Numbered from the stretch's first letter, positions 8,663 through 17,524 are shown. The stretch is DNA of 64,000 nucleotides from Immundisolibacter cernigliae (GCF_001697225.1 NZ_CP014671.1:1-64000), one strand, 5' to 3'. The notes: generated from the letters alone by a model not told the origin. Program-made: numbers and translations.

Positions 8663-9575
8663 CAAGGTTGCCACGTCGCGCTGCGCGCTCCTCGCAACGA
8701 CGGGGTGTGGCGTTGATACGGCGGCGGGGTGGGGCGTTGTGCTCCGGCGGGCAGGGCGCGCTGTCCTCGCTGCACCGCCGCCGCCGCAGTATCAACACCC
8801 CGTTCGCAACAACAACCTCCCGTCGTCCTGAGGAGCGCCAGCGACGTGAGGACCTTGCCTTTCCGGCCAGCCGTTACGCCCCGGCAAACCAAAGGCAAGG
8901 TTGCCACGTCGCGCTGCGCGCTCCTCGCAACGACGGGCGTGGGGCGTTGATACGCCGGCGGGGTGCGGCGTTGTACGCCGGCAGGCACGGCGCGCTGTCC
9001 GCGCTGCGCTGCGCCGTGCCGCGCAGCACCAACACGCCGCACCGCACCCGTTCGCAACAACAACCGCCGTCGTCCTGAGGAGCGTAGCGACGTGAGACCT
9101 TGCCTTAAACCCCGTCGTCCTGAGGAGCGCAGCGACGTGAGGGCCTTGCCTTTCCGGCCAGCCGTTACGCCCAGGCGCAACCAAAGGCAAGGTTGCCGCG
9201 TCGCGCTGACGCGCTCCTCGCAACGACGGGGTGGGACGTTGTACGCCGACGGTCACGGCGCGCTGTCCGCGCCGCATCGCCGCCGCCGCAGTATCAACAC
9301 CCCGTTCGCAACAACAACCTCCCGTCGTCCTGAGGAGCGTCAGCGACGTGAGGACCTTGCCTTTCCGGCCAGCCGTTACGCCCCCGCGCAACCAAAGGCA
9401 AGGTTGCCGCGTCGCGCTGACGCGCTCCTCGCAACGACGGGGTGGGGCGTTGTACGCCGACGGTCACGACGCGCTGTCCGCGCCGCATCGCCGCCGCCGC
9501 AGTATCAACACCCCGTTCGCAACAACAACCTCCCGTCGTCCTGAGGAGCGCAGCGACGTGAGGACCTTGCCTTTC
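8663..9575. repeat. Array of REP-like palindromes, family A (left array)
   Basis: About nine short palindromes of two classes alternate here. Class 1 (plus orientation) reads CGTCGTCCTGAGGAGCG with a downstream GTGAGGAC, at about 8821, 9068, 9113, 9324 and 9534. Class 2 (minus orientation) has GTTGC/GCAAC arms instead, at about 8663, 8890, 9182 and 9392. Two consecutive units of 210 bp (from about 9181 and 9391) are near-identical tandem copies. Reading frames here are just translated repeat. The interval from 8659 to 9761 holds no convincing gene; the last 185 bp include an inverted repeat with CTGTAGCCG (9684-9692) and CGGCTACAG (9708-9716). Confidence 0.9.
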
Positions 9576-9761
9576 CGGAGCTGTGGGTTTTGTCGACGGA
9601 TTTGGCGGGGCGGCCCTCGCCCCTGGCGCTCCGGCCAACTTGCCATGATGGTCACGGATGAGCCAGTGCCCGTCGGCCAGCGGCTGTAGCCGAAACGTAA
9701 AAAACCCCGGCTACAGTCGCTTCGCCAGTCGAGGGAATTCACACGACTTGAGGATAGTGCG

Positions 9762-10298
9762 ATGAAGAAGAGCCTTGGTGCTATGTTCCTGACAGCCGCA
9801 GTGGCGTATGCCGGCGCTGCTTCGGCGGATACCATCGTTTACTACGCCGAGACTGGCGTTGGCGGCATTCGACAGGATGTCGATGTGCCGTTGACGTCCC
9901 CGAACACGCGAGATATCTCCATTATCTACGACAGTTCGCTGTGGGCCTCGATCACCTCTGCGACTCTGACCGTGTTGTTGGGCGATGACGGGGGCGATCC
10001 GCCGAACGAATATGCTGACGCAGTGTTGCTTGAAGGCGATGATCCGGTTGTCGATCCACTGCAGGTTACTGGTGCGGCCACACAAAATTACTGGGCCATC
10101 GATGTTGCTGACAAACTTCTACCGCCCGATCATTTCACTCCGCTTGCGTTCACTCTCAAGGCCGTTAGTGGGGATTTCGACTATCGCAACGCGGTTCTGA
10201 CGGTGAATTTCACCGCGGTTCCCGAGCCCACCACCACTGCCCTGCTGGGCAGCGGCTTGCTGGTGGCCGGTCTGGTGCTGCGTCGACGCGCTTCCTGA
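9762..10298 (+). CDS. PEP-CTERM sorting-domain exported protein
   Basis: A 178-residue exported protein. It has an N-terminal signal peptide (about residues 1-22, ending AASA), a beta-rich body without recognised domain, and a C-terminal sorting signal: VPEPTTTALL, a hydrophobic helix and a terminal RRR. Exosortase (EpsH) cleaves such tails and exports the protein to the surface or exopolysaccharide. No exosortase gene is in the window. GAGGAT precedes the ATG at good spacing. The gene's GC content is lower than its neighbours and it sits between two oppositely oriented repeat arrays. Confidence 0.88.
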   Translation: MKKSLGAMFLTAAVAYAGAASADTIVYYAETGVGGIRQDVDVPLTSPNTRDISIIYDSSLWASITSATLTVLLGDDGGDPPNEYADAVLLEGDDPVVDPLQVTGAATQNYWAIDVADKLLPPDHFTPLAFTLKAVSGDFDYRNAVLTVNFTAVPEPTTTALLGSGLLVAGLVLRRRAS

Positions 10299-10360
10299 TT
10301 CGGTCACGACTCGCTATGTGGCGTGGCGCTCGTTTGGGCGCCGCGCCGTATCTTCCAGAA

Positions 10361-10580
10361 AAGACAAGGTCCTCACGTCGCTGGCGCTCCTCAGGACGAC
10401 GGGGTGTTGGTGTGGCGCGGTGCGGACAGCGCGCGCTACCTGCCGACCATCACCGCCCCACCCCCGTCGTTGCGAGGAGCGCGTAGCGCGACGTGGCAAC
10501 CTTGCCTTTGGTCTGCCGGAGGCGTAACGGCTGGACGGAAAGGCAAGGTCCTCACGTCGCTGCGCTCCTCAGGACGACGG
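10361..10580. repeat. REP-like palindromes, family A (right array, first part)
   Basis: Class 1 palindromes at about 10361 and 10539 (minus orientation) flank a class 2 palindrome at about 10468 (plus orientation). Their orientations are inverted relative to the array at 8663-9575, so the PEP-CTERM gene is bracketed by mirror-image arrays. The stretch from 10299 to 10633 holds nothing else that I recognise. Confidence 0.88.
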
Positions 10581-10633
10581 GGGTTGGTGCGGTGCGGTGG
10601 GTCAGCACGACCCGGCAACCCTGCCTGTCGACG

Positions 10634-10930
10634 CTACAAGATCCCGATATCGGCAGACAGGTCTTTCCACGTCGGGTTCAACTCTCCGATCAGGTCCAAT
10701 TTGCGTTGCCTGCGCCAGGATTTGATTTGCTTTTCCCGTGTGATCGCGCTCTCGGCCGAGGGGTGACGCTCACACCAGATGAGTTTTTGACAGTGATAGC
10801 GTTCAGTAAAACCCGGCGTTGCTCTGCTTTGATGGGCTTGCAAACGACGGCCAAGGTCACTGGTTACCCCTGTGTAGAGGACTCTATTGCCGGGGTTGGT
10901 CAGGATGTACACGAAAAATTCTTTCGCCAC
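10634..10930 (-). CDS. Single-domain GIY-YIG nuclease
   Basis: A 98-residue protein with the GIY-YIG core: VYILTN (GIY position) and YTGVTSDLGRRLQAH (YIG position plus catalytic Arg), then ERYHCQKLIW and the acidic EKQIKSWRR segment. Stand-alone proteins of this size belong to the YhbQ-like group of unknown biological role. I chose the GTG at 10928-10930 because sequence upstream of it is translated repeat. The gene lies inside a repeat array, with family A palindromes on both sides. Such nucleases are commonly found in repeat-rich spacers, and a role in repeat spread is possible but unproven. Confidence 0.8.
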   Translation of the reverse strand: MAKEFFVYILTNPGNRVLYTGVTSDLGRRLQAHQSRATPGFTERYHCQKLIWCERHPSAESAITREKQIKSWRRQRKLDLIGELNPTWKDLSADIGIL

Positions 10931-10990
10931 GGGTCTGCTCACTTGGGTGGTAAGGAAACCTCTGAACCTGATCGGCACCAATGATCCTCC

Positions 10991-11270
10991 GTCGTTGCGA
11001 GGAGCGCGCAGCGCGACGTGGCGACCTTGCCTTTGGTTTGCCGGCTGGAAAGACAAGGTCCTCACGTCGCTACGCTCCTCAGGACGACGGGGTGTTGATG
11101 TGGCGCGGCGCGTACGGCGTGCTTTACCCGCCGACATATCACCGCCCCACGCCCGTCGTTGCGAGGAGCGCGCAGCGCGACGTGGCAACCTTGCCTTTGG
11201 TCTGCCGGTGGCGTACCGGCGGGCGGAAAAGGCAAGGTCCTCACGTCGCTGCGCTCCTCAGGACGACGGG
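10991..11270. repeat. REP-like palindromes, family A (right array, second part)
   Basis: Class 2 palindromes at about 10991 and 11156 (plus) alternate with class 1 palindromes at about 11051 and 11229 (minus). Together with 10361-10580 they enclose the GIY-YIG gene. No gene is apparent between 10931 and 11288. Confidence 0.88.
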
Positions 11271-11288
11271 GTGTTGGTGTAGGGGGCG

Positions 11289-12245
11289 TTATAGCGACGG
11301 CTGCAGGAACGCCGCCTGCAGGTCCCGATCGAAGTACGACAGCGCCTTGCCCAGTTGCGACTCGGTCCAGCGCACGGCCTCGAATTCCGGGTGCACTTCG
11401 GTGATGCGTCCGCCGGCGCACAGCTCCAGGCGCACGCCGAACGGGTCGTGGAAGTGCAGCGAGAAGGTCTTGCCGTAGGACTGGCGGGTCGGGCCGTAGA
11501 TGTCGATGTTCACGCCCGCCTCGCGCAGGTACTGGCCGTCGATCAGGATGTCGTTCGGGTCTTCCTTGGTAAACGCGATGTGGTGCAGGTGCCCGGCCGG
11601 GCCGGGGAAGATGGCCAGCTCCTGGCCGCCGGCTTCCTTCTGCATCCTGAACAGCAGCGCCGACAGCAGCCGCTGGCCGTCGTCGCTGTCGATGCGCTCG
11701 GAAATCACGAAGCCCAGCGCCCGGGTCAGGAAGTCCACCGCCGCCTGCGGGTCCGTGACGGTGATGCCGGCGTGATTCAGGAAAAACGGCGCCGGGGTGC
11801 CGCGCAGCGGACGCGGCGTGACCCAGTCGGGCGAGTCGAAGCCGGTCATGTAGCCGATCTGCGGCAGGTCGGCGAACAGGCGCAGCGTGGGGCCGCCGGG
11901 GATGGCGAAGGTGATGGATTCGCCCATGCCGGACAGAATCCCGGCCGTCTCATGAGTGACTTCGACTCCGGCTTTTATCACGTTGTTTTCAAGCTGTTTC
12001 AGATCGTTCGCATCTCGGACCTGGAAGCCGATTTCAACCAGCCGATTCTCGGGCGCCTCGTCCAGCACCAGGGAGTAGGGGAAGGCCTCGTGCCAGCAGC
12101 GCAGGTATAGCCGATCCGGCTGGCGGTAGGTCTCGACCAGGCCCAGGGAATCGCAATAGAAGAACTGGGCCTGACGCAGGCGCGAGTCGTTCAGCGCCAG
12201 GCGCACATAGGCGATGCGAATGATGCCGCCGTGTTTCAGGGCCAT
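11289..12245 (-). CDS. Extradiol ring-cleavage dioxygenase, VOC superfamily (catechol 2,3-dioxygenase-like)
   Basis: A 318-residue two-domain vicinal-oxygen-chelate enzyme. The C-terminal domain carries the expected Fe(II) ligands: a His in NHAGITVTD near residue 160, a His in GHLHHIAF near 226 and a Glu in GVRLELCAGG near 281. Such enzymes open catecholic rings next to the diol. It is the last gene of an eight-gene minus-strand operon, 63 bp downstream of another extradiol dioxygenase from which it differs strongly, so the two probably act on different ring intermediates or only one is the main enzyme. The substrate is not known. Confidence 0.85.
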   Translation of the reverse strand: MALKHGGIIRIAYVRLALNDSRLRQAQFFYCDSLGLVETYRQPDRLYLRCWHEAFPYSLVLDEAPENRLVEIGFQVRDANDLKQLENNVIKAGVEVTHETAGILSGMGESITFAIPGGPTLRLFADLPQIGYMTGFDSPDWVTPRPLRGTPAPFFLNHAGITVTDPQAAVDFLTRALGFVISERIDSDDGQRLLSALLFRMQKEAGGQELAIFPGPAGHLHHIAFTKEDPNDILIDGQYLREAGVNIDIYGPTRQSYGKTFSLHFHDPFGVRLELCAGGRITEVHPEFEAVRWTESQLGKALSYFDRDLQAAFLQPSL

Positions 12246-12308
12246 GCCCGGTTTCTCCTTTGCCCGCCGACGCGGGCCGCGTGGTGGATCGTATTGCCGA
12301 ACGTCAGG

Positions 12309-13235
12309 TCAGGTGACTTCCGCAAAAAAAGCTTCCGGCACGGCGTTCTCGTAATAGAACGCGCCGCGCGGGAAATGCTCGGCCTGCCACACGATGGGCG
12401 GCACCCAACCGGGCGCGCCGGGGGCCAGATAGGCGCCGTTGTAGAACTCGTTGCGATTGCCGGACGGGTCGTGGAAATAAATGGTGGTCACGCCCGCGAT
12501 GCCGTGGCGGGTGATGCCGTATTCGAGCGCCGGGACGGCTTTTTCCTTCAGCAGGTCGACGCCGTGGATGACCTCGGTGCGGCTGTCCATGCCGAAGGCC
12601 ATGTGGTGGAAATGGTTGTCCGGACCGGGGCCGATGGCCAGGTCGTGCATGGTGTGGCCGCAGGTCAGGAACGCCGCCAGCGTGTTGCCGGCCGGATCGA
12701 CGACTTTCTCTGTCAACGAGAAATCAAGCACTTCGGTCAGAAACTTGACGTCATCGCCCGGGTTCTGAGCCGAGATCAGGGTGTGATCCAGGTGCGTCAC
12801 GCGTCCGCCCGGCGTGCTGTGCGCGGACACCGGATTCGGGTTTTCCATGCCGGTCAGGTAGCCCACTTTGTCCGCATGGTAATAGAGCATCATGTGTTGC
12901 CCGGACGGTAGCGGAAAGCGCACGCCCTCGCCCTGGCCCTTGACTGCGCCGGCCGGCACCCGCGTTACGGGCAAGCCGTACGCTGTTACGGCGGCAGTCG
13001 CTTCGTCGAGGTCGGCCGGATCGCTGACCTTGAAGCCCAGGTGCTCGACGCCGGCGGTCTTGGCCGGATTCAGGATCACGCAGTGGTGGTCCTGGGTGTC
13101 GGCGGCTTGCAGGTAGACGCGTCCGTCGGCGTCGCGATCGGTTTCTCGCAGGCCCACCACGTGCACGTAATGCCGCACGGCGGCCTCGACGTCCATGACG
13201 TTCATGCTCGCGTATGAAAATCGGCTGATGGCCAT
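12309..13235 (-). CDS. Extradiol dioxygenase, catechol 2,3-dioxygenase (XylE) type
   Basis: A 308-residue enzyme of the type I extradiol family. Metal-site motifs are HLDHTLI (about residues 148-154), DNHFHHMAF (207-214) and the signature YFHDPSGNRNEFYNG (253-267), whose Glu263 is the third iron ligand. It would convert a catechol to a muconic semialdehyde-type product with O2. It lies 54 bp downstream of a plant-type ferredoxin gene. XylT-like ferredoxins reactivate oxidised XylE, so this ferredoxin could serve the dioxygenase as well as the neighbouring oxidoreductase. The ring substrate is unknown. Confidence 0.88.
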   Translation of the reverse strand: MAISRFSYASMNVMDVEAAVRHYVHVVGLRETDRDADGRVYLQAADTQDHHCVILNPAKTAGVEHLGFKVSDPADLDEATAAVTAYGLPVTRVPAGAVKGQGEGVRFPLPSGQHMMLYYHADKVGYLTGMENPNPVSAHSTPGGRVTHLDHTLISAQNPGDDVKFLTEVLDFSLTEKVVDPAGNTLAAFLTCGHTMHDLAIGPGPDNHFHHMAFGMDSRTEVIHGVDLLKEKAVPALEYGITRHGIAGVTTIYFHDPSGNRNEFYNGAYLAPGAPGWVPPIVWQAEHFPRGAFYYENAVPEAFFAEVT

Positions 13236-13289
13236 GTCTGGCTCCTCTGTGGGGTGTTCGGGGTCTGGCGCCCCGTCAGGTGTGTTCGA

Positions 13290-13619
13290 TTATCCGCTCA
13301 GAATGCGCGACAGCGGTGCACTTTCGCGCAGTCGCCATGGATGGGCGGTTTCAACTATCAACGCGCTGGTCGGCGCAGCCCGGCACAGCAGGGTGTAGTC
13401 CTCGCTGCCTGATCCTTCATCCAGCCAGCGCGACGAGGCGGGCAGGGGATAGTGCACCGTGCCTTGCACCACGCGCGCCCGGCAGGCGCCGCAGCCGCCC
13501 TGTTCGCAGGCTACGTGCAGCGTTACGCCGGCACGGCGGGCGGCGACCAGCACCGTGTCGTCCGCCGCGCAGTCGAAGCTGACTTCGGACCGGCCGGCGT
13601 GACGCAAGGTGACCTGCAT
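13290..13619 (-). CDS. Plant-type [2Fe-2S] ferredoxin
   Basis: A 109-residue electron carrier. The cluster ligands are in CEQGGCGACRA (about residues 39-49) plus a fourth Cys in TLLCRA near 79. It sits 11 bp downstream of the ferredoxin oxidoreductase subunit gene and just upstream of the extradiol dioxygenase. It may accept electrons from the oxidoreductase, or act as a XylT-like reductant that rescues the dioxygenase iron. No ferredoxin reductase is encoded in this operon. Confidence 0.88.
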   Translation of the reverse strand: MQVTLRHAGRSEVSFDCAADDTVLVAARRAGVTLHVACEQGGCGACRARVVQGTVHYPLPASSRWLDEGSGSEDYTLLCRAAPTSALIVETAHPWRLRESAPLSRILSG

Positions 13620-13630
13620 GGGGCTTGTGC

Positions 13631-15220
13631 CTAAGCCGCGGCGCTGGATGCCGGCAGGGCCGCGGCCAGGCGGTCGCGCAGCAGGTACAGGCAGGCGGCG
13701 CCCTTGCCGGCTTCGCTTGCCAGCAGTTTCAGAGCCTCGTCGCCCACGGCCGCGGCGTCACTGCCGGCTGCGCTGAGCTGTTCGAGCAGCGGCAGGCCCT
13801 GGTCGATGAACATCCAAAGATCATCCAGCGCCTTGTCGCGCACGCGGCCGTAGCCCTTGACCACGCGGCCGGCATCGGCGGCCAGCCGGCCGAGCGTTGC
13901 ATCGCGCCCCAGCCAGTGCAGCACGGCGTCGCGCCAGCGTCGCAGCAGGATCAGTTCCTCGTGATGGCGCAGGGAGCGGCGGCGCAGATGACGCATGGCC
14001 GCGACCAGGGACATGGTCAGATAGCCCCAGGGCCGGTTGATGCGCACGCGCATGGGCATGGACATGTGATCGAAGTCCGCGCGCCAGCGCTGGCCGCGGG
14101 CGCGTATCCAGCGGCCGATCGGCGCCGGCAGCATGCCGTAGATCTGCGGCGGGTCCGGGGCCAGGAAGTCGTCCACCCAGAACGGGTCCTCGCCGCGCAC
14201 GCTGTGATCCTGGCGCATCTTGGCGAAACGCTCTGGCCGCAGCTTCAGCTGCGCCACGCGCTGGGCGTCTTCGTAGCTCATCCAGTTGGCAAGGTGCTGT
14301 GCATAACTTGCTGTAACGATTGAGCTATCAGATCCCGATTTGGCGGTCTCGGCGGCGTGGACTTCCTGCACGCGGGCGATGTAGTCGCGCACGTAGGCGG
14401 CGTCCTGGAAGTCCAGCAGGCGGTAGCAGGCCTCGGCAAAAATGCGCGACAGCGGCGGCACGGCGCTGCGCGCCTGATCCAGCAGGCTGCGGTAGTCGCT
14501 GCGCCGGCGTTGCGGCAGGGCCTGTTCGCGCTGCTGCGCCAGCTGCTGCCAGTCCAGCACCTCGCTTTCCTTGAACAGGGCGCGCGGCAGGGTGCCGTCC
14601 CGCATCATCCGGTAGCCAAGGTCGAAGGCTTTCAGGTTGTCGGCGACCCCGACCTCGGCTTCCTTGATAGCCGCATGGAACGGCTCCGCCGGCAGGTCGA
14701 ACACCTTGCTCGCCACCACGGCGCCCAGCAGCACGGCATTGCTCGACAGCAGCGACAGGCCGGCCTGTGCCACCACTTCCTGGGCGTGGAACAGGTAGCT
14801 GTCGGCGGACAGCGTCTCGGCCGCCTTGCGGATGACGCCGGACGGGTAGATGCCGCCCTCGGCCGGGGTTTTTTCCAGCGTGCCGTAGTAGCGGTAGGTG
14901 TTGGCGATGATGGTGCAGTCCGGGTGCGCGAAACCGCCCTGCAGCAGCCGGCCCAGTTCCAGGAATTCCTGGCTCAGCAGCAGGTCCACGTCGCCCGGCA
15001 CGGCGTAGGCGGACAGGATAGGCGGCTTGTCGCCGTGCGGCCGCGCCTCGACATAGTAGATAACTGAACCTGCCCGCTGCGACAGGCCGAGCAGGCCGAT
15101 GCTCTGCGCCTGCCAGCCGGCGTTGATCAGGCCCTTGACCATCCAGTCGCTCAGGACGCCGCCGCCCTGGCCGCCGACGGTGCCGATGAGGATGCGCGTG
15201 GCGCGGTTTTGCCGTGGCAT
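13631..15220 (-). CDS. Indolepyruvate ferredoxin oxidoreductase beta-type subunit with extra C-terminal domain
   Basis: A 529-residue protein. The first 190 residues match the gamma/beta domain of 2-oxoacid:ferredoxin oxidoreductases (GTVGGQGGGVLSDW at the N-terminus, GLSQRAGSVIYYV near 45). The remaining 300 residues form an additional domain of the kind found in the long beta-subunit family (DUF6537-like), absent from classical IorB. With the alpha subunit it should oxidatively decarboxylate an arylpyruvate-like 2-oxoacid to the acyl-CoA, reducing ferredoxin. Being encoded with enoyl-CoA hydratases and ring-cleavage enzymes suggests a catabolic role. The substrate is an inference. Confidence 0.85.
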   Translation of the reverse strand: MPRQNRATRILIGTVGGQGGGVLSDWMVKGLINAGWQAQSIGLLGLSQRAGSVIYYVEARPHGDKPPILSAYAVPGDVDLLLSQEFLELGRLLQGGFAHPDCTIIANTYRYYGTLEKTPAEGGIYPSGVIRKAAETLSADSYLFHAQEVVAQAGLSLLSSNAVLLGAVVASKVFDLPAEPFHAAIKEAEVGVADNLKAFDLGYRMMRDGTLPRALFKESEVLDWQQLAQQREQALPQRRRSDYRSLLDQARSAVPPLSRIFAEACYRLLDFQDAAYVRDYIARVQEVHAAETAKSGSDSSIVTASYAQHLANWMSYEDAQRVAQLKLRPERFAKMRQDHSVRGEDPFWVDDFLAPDPPQIYGMLPAPIGRWIRARGQRWRADFDHMSMPMRVRINRPWGYLTMSLVAAMRHLRRRSLRHHEELILLRRWRDAVLHWLGRDATLGRLAADAGRVVKGYGRVRDKALDDLWMFIDQGLPLLEQLSAAGSDAAAVGDEALKLLASEAGKGAACLYLLRDRLAAALPASSAAA

Positions 15221-15247
15221 AGGTTGGTTCCGGAGTCAGAGTTTGTT

Positions 15248-15393
15248 AAGAAATGCACGTCCTGTGCATTTCTTGTGTCGCAAGTCCGGTACACGCCCGG
15301 GCTTGCTCCCGCGGATCGAGCCCTTGCGCGCTCGATCCGCGACCGGCCATCCCTGGCCGGCCTGAGAGCTTGTGGAATTCACAAGCTCTCAGG
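15248..15393. other. Four consecutive perfect hairpins between the oxidoreductase genes
   Basis: Between the alpha gene (upstream) and the beta gene lie four perfect inverted repeats: AAGAAATGCAC/GTGCATTTCTT (15248-15274), GCGGATCGAGC/GCTCGATCCGC (15311-15340), CCGGCCA/TGGCCGG (15343-15360) and a 14-bp stem beginning CCTGAGAGCTTGTG (15361-15393). The last overlaps the alpha-subunit stop codon. They are different in sequence from one another and from the other repeat families. They could stabilise or process the operon mRNA, or attenuate the downstream genes. Confidence 0.85.
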
Positions 15394-17524
15394 CGGCGCG
15401 CAGCGCCGGCAGCAGGCGCTCGCTGAGGCGTTGCATGAAGCGCTCGAAGCGGCTGGCGTTGCGCACCACGGTCACCTTGTGAAAGGACGGACACAGCTGG
15501 GCGGCGTGGGCGATTTCGCCACACACGCCGCAGCCGACGCAGGTGGTGTCGATGGCCGCTACCGGCGCGGTCTTGAGCGTGTTGGGGGATTCTTCCAGCG
15601 TCAGCGACGGGCAGCCGTTGACGCGCATGCAGGAGTGATCGCCGACGCAGACTTCCTCGTCCACGCCCAGGCGCTCGACCTCGGTGCGCTTGCCTTCGGC
15701 AATCGCCTTGGCGCGCATGGGCTTGACCGTGCGCTGGCGCTGCAGCTGGCACTCGGCCTCCGAGATCAGCACCCGCAGCTGCGGGTCCGGATCGGCCTGG
15801 ATTTTCTTCAGCTTCTTCTGGAAGTCGCGGAAGTTGTAGGGATTGGCCTTCTCGACGTGCTTGACGCCCAGGCCCTTGAAGGTGCGCTCGATGTTGAACA
15901 CGCCGCCGCTGGCCTGGCCGGTCAGCTGCGGACCGGAGTTGGGGTTCTCGTGGGCGCCGGTCATGGCGGTCCACTTGTTGTCGAGCACCAGATAGGTGGC
16001 GTCCTGCTTGTTGTAGAGACCGTTCACGACGCAGGTGTTCAGCGCCGAGTGCCACAGCGTGCCGTCGCCGACTACCGAGACGTTCTTCTGTTCCGAGATG
16101 GCCGACAGCGCCGTGGCGGCCGCAAGACCGCCGCCCATGCCGATGTTGGAATCGGCCATGTGGAAGGGCGCCAGGCCCGCCATGCCGTAGCAGCCGACGT
16201 CGGTGGCGTGCCAGTCCTTCTGGCCGGTGAGCATCTCGTTGATCTTCATCATGCTGAACACGGGCCGCTCCGGACAGCCGGTGCAAAAGGTCGGCGGGCG
16301 CGGCGTGACCGGTTTGGGGAACAGTGTCGCGGCCAGCTTCTGGCGCTCCACATAGCCGTTGGCGGTGGCGCTGATGGCCTCGGCGCGGTCCGGCAGCAGG
16401 CGCGCCATGAACTGCGCCAGCGCCGGCAACACCCGGCCGGGCACCAGTTCGCCGACGCCGGGGATCAGGTCGTGGCCGTGAAACGGCGTGGCGATGCCGC
16501 GCTGGTGCAGCAGGGCGCGGATCTGCTGCTCCATCAGGTCCGGCTGGCCTTCCTCGACCAGCAGCACCTCGCGCTTGTCCTTGATGAAATCGATGATCTG
16601 CTCGTCGCACAGCGGGTAGACGACGTTCAGTTGCAGCACGCTGATGGCCGGGTCCGTGACCCCGTCCTCGTCGGCCAGGCCCAGATTGGCCAGCACGCGC
16701 ATCACGGTGTTGAACACGGTGCCGTGGGTGATGATGCCGATCGGCGCGTCCGGGGCGCCGAAAATCTCGTTCAGGCCGTGCTGGACGATGTACTCGCGCG
16801 CCTTGGGCAGGCGGTCGCGGTAGCGCTCGAGTTCCTGGCGCTGGGTGTTGGGCGGCAGCGGGTAGCGGGCCGGATCCTTGATGCCTTCCTTCAGCTTGCT
16901 GATGACGTTGTACTGGCCGATGCGGTTGTCGCCGACGGTGACCTGCGCGTTGGCATGCGACAACTGCGGGCGCAGCAGCAGGGCCACCACGCTGGTCGAT
17001 GCCTCGGACAGCTCGAAGCTCTCGCGCGTCATGCGCAGCAGCAGCTGCTGGTCGGCGCGCGGGTCGACCACGATGATCCCGGACTTCATGGCCCAGGGAA
17101 GCGTGCGCTGGGCGACGGTGGTGCTGGACACGCCGTAGTCCTCGCCGACCACCAGCACGCAGCCGCCCAGCGGGCCGATCTGCGACACGTGATCGACCAC
17201 GTCGGTCGATACGCCGTTGCCGAGCACTTTCCAGGTCACCGCGCCGCGCACCGGGGCGAACACGGAGGCCGTGCACATGGCGGCGGCGGACATCTCGTTG
17301 GCCGACGATTCCACGTACACGCCGTATTTCTTGAGCACCGGCTCGTAGGCGTCGGCGGCGGCGTCGATCAGGTTGGCCGTCGGCGCGCCCGGATAGCCGC
17401 CGAAGTAGCTGATGCCGGCCTCGAGCAGGCCCTTTAGCACCACCAGCGCGCCGTCGCCGTACAGGGTCTGACCGCTGGTGTGTTCCAGCTGGTCGATTTC
17501 GGAGGTATTGAATGCGTGGCTCAT
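15389..17524 (-). CDS. Indolepyruvate ferredoxin oxidoreductase alpha subunit (TPP and 4Fe-4S)
   Basis: A 711-residue thiamine-diphosphate enzyme subunit. The N-terminal half has the pyrimidine-binding/transketolase region (GDGALVVLKGLLEAG ... GGYPGAP). The TPP pyrophosphate motif is GDGTLWHSALNT, with a downstream Asn (VNGLYN) in the middle. The C-terminus has a ferredoxin-like cluster motif, CVGCGVCGEIAHAAQLCPSF. The start is the ATG at 17522-17524; extending the frame upstream would overlap the MaoC gene. With the beta subunit it forms a CoA-acylating 2-oxoacid oxidoreductase in the cytoplasm. Length agrees with IorA-like proteins, and one cluster motif is visible at the C-terminus. Confidence 0.88.
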   Translation of the reverse strand: MSHAFNTSEIDQLEHTSGQTLYGDGALVVLKGLLEAGISYFGGYPGAPTANLIDAAADAYEPVLKKYGVYVESSANEMSAAAMCTASVFAPVRGAVTWKVLGNGVSTDVVDHVSQIGPLGGCVLVVGEDYGVSSTTVAQRTLPWAMKSGIIVVDPRADQQLLLRMTRESFELSEASTSVVALLLRPQLSHANAQVTVGDNRIGQYNVISKLKEGIKDPARYPLPPNTQRQELERYRDRLPKAREYIVQHGLNEIFGAPDAPIGIITHGTVFNTVMRVLANLGLADEDGVTDPAISVLQLNVVYPLCDEQIIDFIKDKREVLLVEEGQPDLMEQQIRALLHQRGIATPFHGHDLIPGVGELVPGRVLPALAQFMARLLPDRAEAISATANGYVERQKLAATLFPKPVTPRPPTFCTGCPERPVFSMMKINEMLTGQKDWHATDVGCYGMAGLAPFHMADSNIGMGGGLAAATALSAISEQKNVSVVGDGTLWHSALNTCVVNGLYNKQDATYLVLDNKWTAMTGAHENPNSGPQLTGQASGGVFNIERTFKGLGVKHVEKANPYNFRDFQKKLKKIQADPDPQLRVLISEAECQLQRQRTVKPMRAKAIAEGKRTEVERLGVDEEVCVGDHSCMRVNGCPSLTLEESPNTLKTAPVAAIDTTCVGCGVCGEIAHAAQLCPSFHKVTVVRNASRFERFMQRLSERLLPALRAA

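Noticed and set aside
8663-9575. Possible CRISPR array
   Set aside because: The repeats are palindromic, alternate in orientation and are separated by homologous rather than unique spacers. No cas gene is present.
15209-17437. A 742-codon plus-strand frame opposite the ferredoxin oxidoreductase alpha gene
   Set aside because: Low-complexity, His/Val/Ala-rich translation antisense to a clear TPP enzyme; it is a composition artefact.
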